Source of the DNA: CAZLIC01 sp964559535
Lineage (GTDB): Bacteria > Pseudomonadota > Alphaproteobacteria > Rhodobacterales > Rhodobacteraceae
NCBI GenBank assembly: GCA_964559535.1
Contig: CAZLIC010000020.1
Location: 1 to 51,909 of the forward strand
Direction of reading: 5' to 3'
Length of the DNA: 51,909 nt
Shown here piece by piece: positions 49,914-51,909 of this stretch. Position 1 is the first letter of the stretch, and every line of letters starts with the position of its first letter. The notes beneath the pieces are model-generated. The model ran no database searches and was not told the origin of the DNA. It was given only the letters and a program-made list of their open reading frames with translations. The position numbers and the translations under genes were made by a program.

Positions 49914-51574
49914 TGGCCGACCTGATTCTGACCAATGCCCGTATCCTGACGATGGACCCGGGCAAGATGCGAGCCGAAGCGGTGGCTTTTGCCAATGGCC
50001 AGGTTCTGGCGGTGGGCAGCCGCCGCGGGGTGGAACAGCTGGCAGGGGCGGGGACGCAGGTTGTGGACTGCGGCGGTCGGTCGGTGCTGCCGGGGTTTGT
50101 GGAAAGCCACCTGCACCTGGTCTTTGGCGGCAACGAGCTGGATCACCTGCAGCTTCTGGGCGTGCACGGGGCCGCGGCGCTGGCGCGCGCCTTCCGCGCC
50201 CACGCGGCGGCCAACCCGGACAGGCCGCTGCTGATGGCGCAGGGCGCGGACTACGGCCTGCTGGGGCATGACGCGACCCGGCACGACCTGGATGCGATCA
50301 TGCCCGACCGGCCCATTGCCATGACGTCGCACGACCACCACACGGTCTGGGCCAATACCGCGGCGCTGCGGGCGGCGGGCATCCTGCACGGGGCGGCCAC
50401 GCCGCCGGGGCATACGGTGGTGATGGGCGCCGACGGCCTGGCCACGGGCGAACTGCGCGAGTTCGAGGCCTTTGCGCCGGTGGTGGCGCTGGGCGGCGAG
50501 CGCGACCTGTATCTGGGCATTGCCACCGGCGGCGAGCCGGACCCCTGGCCGACGGAAGCCGCGATGGCCATCCACAAGGCCAAGGCGCTGGCGGGGCTGC
50601 GGCACTGCGCGGCGCACGGCATCACCACGGCCGTGAACATGGACGGCAACCTGTATTCGCTGAAACTGCTGCGGGCGTTGCGGGCCGAGGGGAAGCTGCT
50701 GGCGCGGGTGAAGGTGCCGTTCCATTTCAAGCCGGACATGGAGTTGTCCGAGCTTGACCGCGCCGAGGCGATGACGCGCGAATTTGCCGATGACTGGCTG
50801 ACCAGCGGCATGGTCAAGATGTTCATGGACGGTGTGGTGGACAGCCGTACCGCCTTCATGCTGAACGATTATCCGGGGTTTCCGGGGCACCGGGCGGAAC
50901 CGCTGTTCCCGCCTGGCCGGTTTGCGGCGGTCTGTACCGAGGCGGACCGGCGGGGGTTGCAGATTGCCGTGCACGCGATTGGCGATGCCGCGGTGCGGGC
51001 CACGCTGGACGGGTATCAGGCGGCGCGGGCGGCGAACGGGCCGCGCGACAGCCGCCACCGGATTGAGCACATCGAACTGATTGACCGCGCCGACATTCCG
51101 CGGCTGGCGGCGCTGGGGGTGACGGCCAGCCTGCAGCCGCCGCACCCGCCGGGCGCGATGGATTTTCCCATGGGCACGATGGCGGCGGTGTACCCGCGCG
51201 ACCGCTGGCGCGACGCCTACCTGTGGCGCACGCTGGCCGAGGCGGGGGCGCAGGTGGCCTATGCCAGCGACTGGCCGGTGTCGGACGTGTCGGTGATGCG
51301 GGGCCTGCAGGCAGCGCTGACGCGGGTGCCCTATGACGGGGCTGATGACGAACGGCTGGGTCGGATGGAAACGCTGGCGGCCTATACCAGCGGCGGGGCG
51401 TGGGCCGCACACCGTGAAGGCGTGACGGGGCGGCTGATTCCCGGGTTGGCGGCGGATGCCGTGGTGATTGACGGCGACATCGAGGCGGTGCCCGCAGACT
51501 CGCTGGGAGCGACGGGAATCAGCCTGACGGTGGCAGGGGGCCGGATCACCCATCGCGGGGCGGGTTTCGCCTGA
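49913..51574 (+). CDS. Amidohydrolase family protein (YtcJ-like)
   Basis: A 553-aa amidohydrolase_3-type metalloenzyme. MADLILTNARILTMDPGK at the start, metal-site ESHLHLVFGG, HAIGDAA and RIEHIELID mid to late, and YASDWPVSD with the metal Asp. YtcJ-type enzymes hydrolyse N-substituted amides or formamides; substrate unknown. Coupling to the ureohydrolase gene suggests a shared nitrogenous substrate pathway. Confidence 0.88.
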   Translation: MADLILTNARILTMDPGKMRAEAVAFANGQVLAVGSRRGVEQLAGAGTQVVDCGGRSVLPGFVESHLHLVFGGNELDHLQLLGVHGAAALARAFRAHAAANPDRPLLMAQGADYGLLGHDATRHDLDAIMPDRPIAMTSHDHHTVWANTAALRAAGILHGAATPPGHTVVMGADGLATGELREFEAFAPVVALGGERDLYLGIATGGEPDPWPTEAAMAIHKAKALAGLRHCAAHGITTAVNMDGNLYSLKLLRALRAEGKLLARVKVPFHFKPDMELSELDRAEAMTREFADDWLTSGMVKMFMDGVVDSRTAFMLNDYPGFPGHRAEPLFPPGRFAAVCTEADRRGLQIAVHAIGDAAVRATLDGYQAARAANGPRDSRHRIEHIELIDRADIPRLAALGVTASLQPPHPPGAMDFPMGTMAAVYPRDRWRDAYLWRTLAEAGAQVAYASDWPVSDVSVMRGLQAALTRVPYDGADDERLGRMETLAAYTSGGAWAAHREGVTGRLIPGLAADAVVIDGDIEAVPADSLGATGISLTVAGGRITHRGAGFA

Positions 51575-51690
51575 TCCGGGGCAGGGTGACGCCGCGTCGC
51601 GGCATCGGGGGCGGGGCCGCGCAGGCCCTTGTTTCGCTGGGCTTGCCCGGGGTGGCGCGAAAAAGTTGGGGACAGGGTGAAAAAAGCCTC
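51575..51690. other. Upstream region of the rRNA promoter
   Basis: No gene. An A-rich stretch (GAAAAAGT, GTGAAAAAAGCC at 51659-51687) lies directly before the -35 box, in the position of an UP element. Confidence 0.45.
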
Positions 51691-51719
51691 TTGCGCCCGT
51701 CGCGCGCCCCCCCTAGATA
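51691..51719 (+). promoter_or_regulatory. rRNA operon promoter
   Basis: TTGCGC (51691-51696), 17 bp, TAGATA (51714-51719), then GCGCCTC. The CTAGATAGCGCC form and the A-rich tract before it resemble rrn promoters of Rhodobacterales (from memory). Confidence 0.7.
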
Positions 51720-51909
51720 GCGCCTCACCGAAGCGGACGGGGACGCGGAAACGCGCTGACGGCTGATGCGGTGGGGGCGATGCCCCAGACAATCCGGGAA
51801 CAGGCGGTCGGGATACGCTGGGAAACTGGCGGTCCGGCTGCGTTTTGTGCCCGCGCTTTTTGAAACTGTAATGCAGGAAGGGATATGCGGGTGGTTCGGG
51901 CGCATCGGC
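51720..51909 (+). other. rRNA operon leader (16S gene expected just beyond the window)
   Basis: No coding. GCGCTTTTTGAAA (51854-51866) looks like a boxA antitermination site. The following GAAGGGATATGCGGG with a GGTTCGGGCGCAT tail resembles the 5' leader before 16S rRNA in this group (from memory). The mature 16S start is not reached. Confidence 0.6.

Overview
The window is one chromosomal stretch of a high-GC alphaproteobacterium, most likely a Rhodobacterales/Paracoccaceae member. Grounds for this are the gene families and their order (accB-accC-aat near DUF2155, mlaD and an NDUFA12-type complex I subunit; psd-pss; rpoH beside an rluD-like gene; ctaA), a GTTC-N7-GTTC SOS box before uvrA, and an rrn promoter and leader at the right edge. 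No plasmid or phage structural genes are visible. The taxonomic call comes from family knowledge and was not checked by a search.

Left edge (1-2430): the end of an integrated element. A tyrosine integrase lies 85 bases downstream of the 3' end of a CAT-anticodon tRNA gene and reads in the same direction. The element runs left out of the window. The tRNA has one acceptor-stem mismatch, as expected if its 3' end came from the element.

2493-15701: mixed accessory genes. They are an RTX-type secreted protein, a lone HyuA-type hydantoinase/oxoprolinase subunit, a DUF3592-like membrane protein, a small exported protein, an Lrp/AsnC regulator divergent from a PLP ornithine/diaminopimelate-type decarboxylase, a lone molybdenum hydroxylase large subunit overlapping a DUF2235 lipase-like gene, an MFS transporter, a putative exported metalloprotease-like protein, and a pair of very small genes (membrane protein plus ribbon-helix-helix protein).

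15702-24294: SOS-controlled uvrA, then a minus-strand catabolic-looking cluster of two amidases, a MaoC/FAS1-like dehydratase and a family III CoA-transferase. The N-terminal relic of an ABC ATPase lies between the amidases.

24379-33551: mostly housekeeping. It holds an RluD-like pseudouridine synthase overlapping a DUF6476-like gene head to head, rpoH, psd-pss, a Gfo/Idh/MocA oxidoreductase, a B12-binding PpaA/AerR-like regulator with a PpsR/CrtJ-type TGT-N12-ACA palindrome upstream, a serralysin-like RTX metalloprotease, an NDUFA12 homologue, mlaD and a DUF2155 protein.

33515-45794: aat, accC and accB with an alpha/beta-hydrolase-like gene inserted among them; a sulfotransferase-like gene; the two dihydropyrimidine dehydrogenase subunits (preT, preA) separated by three unrelated genes; three abutting perfect palindromes; ctaA; and an M32 carboxypeptidase.

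45901-51909: a protein made of three RidA-like domains coupled to an enoyl-CoA hydratase, a thioesterase, a bactofilin, an agmatinase-family enzyme coupled to an amidohydrolase, and finally the promoter and leader of an rRNA operon whose 16S gene should begin just past the window.

The most interesting signals are the PpsR-like operator before the B12 regulator, the triple-RidA protein lacking the catalytic arginine, the three abutting palindromes, and a roughly 60-bp intergenic element present twice between convergent genes. I found no CRISPR array, defence locus or other clearly new multi-gene system.
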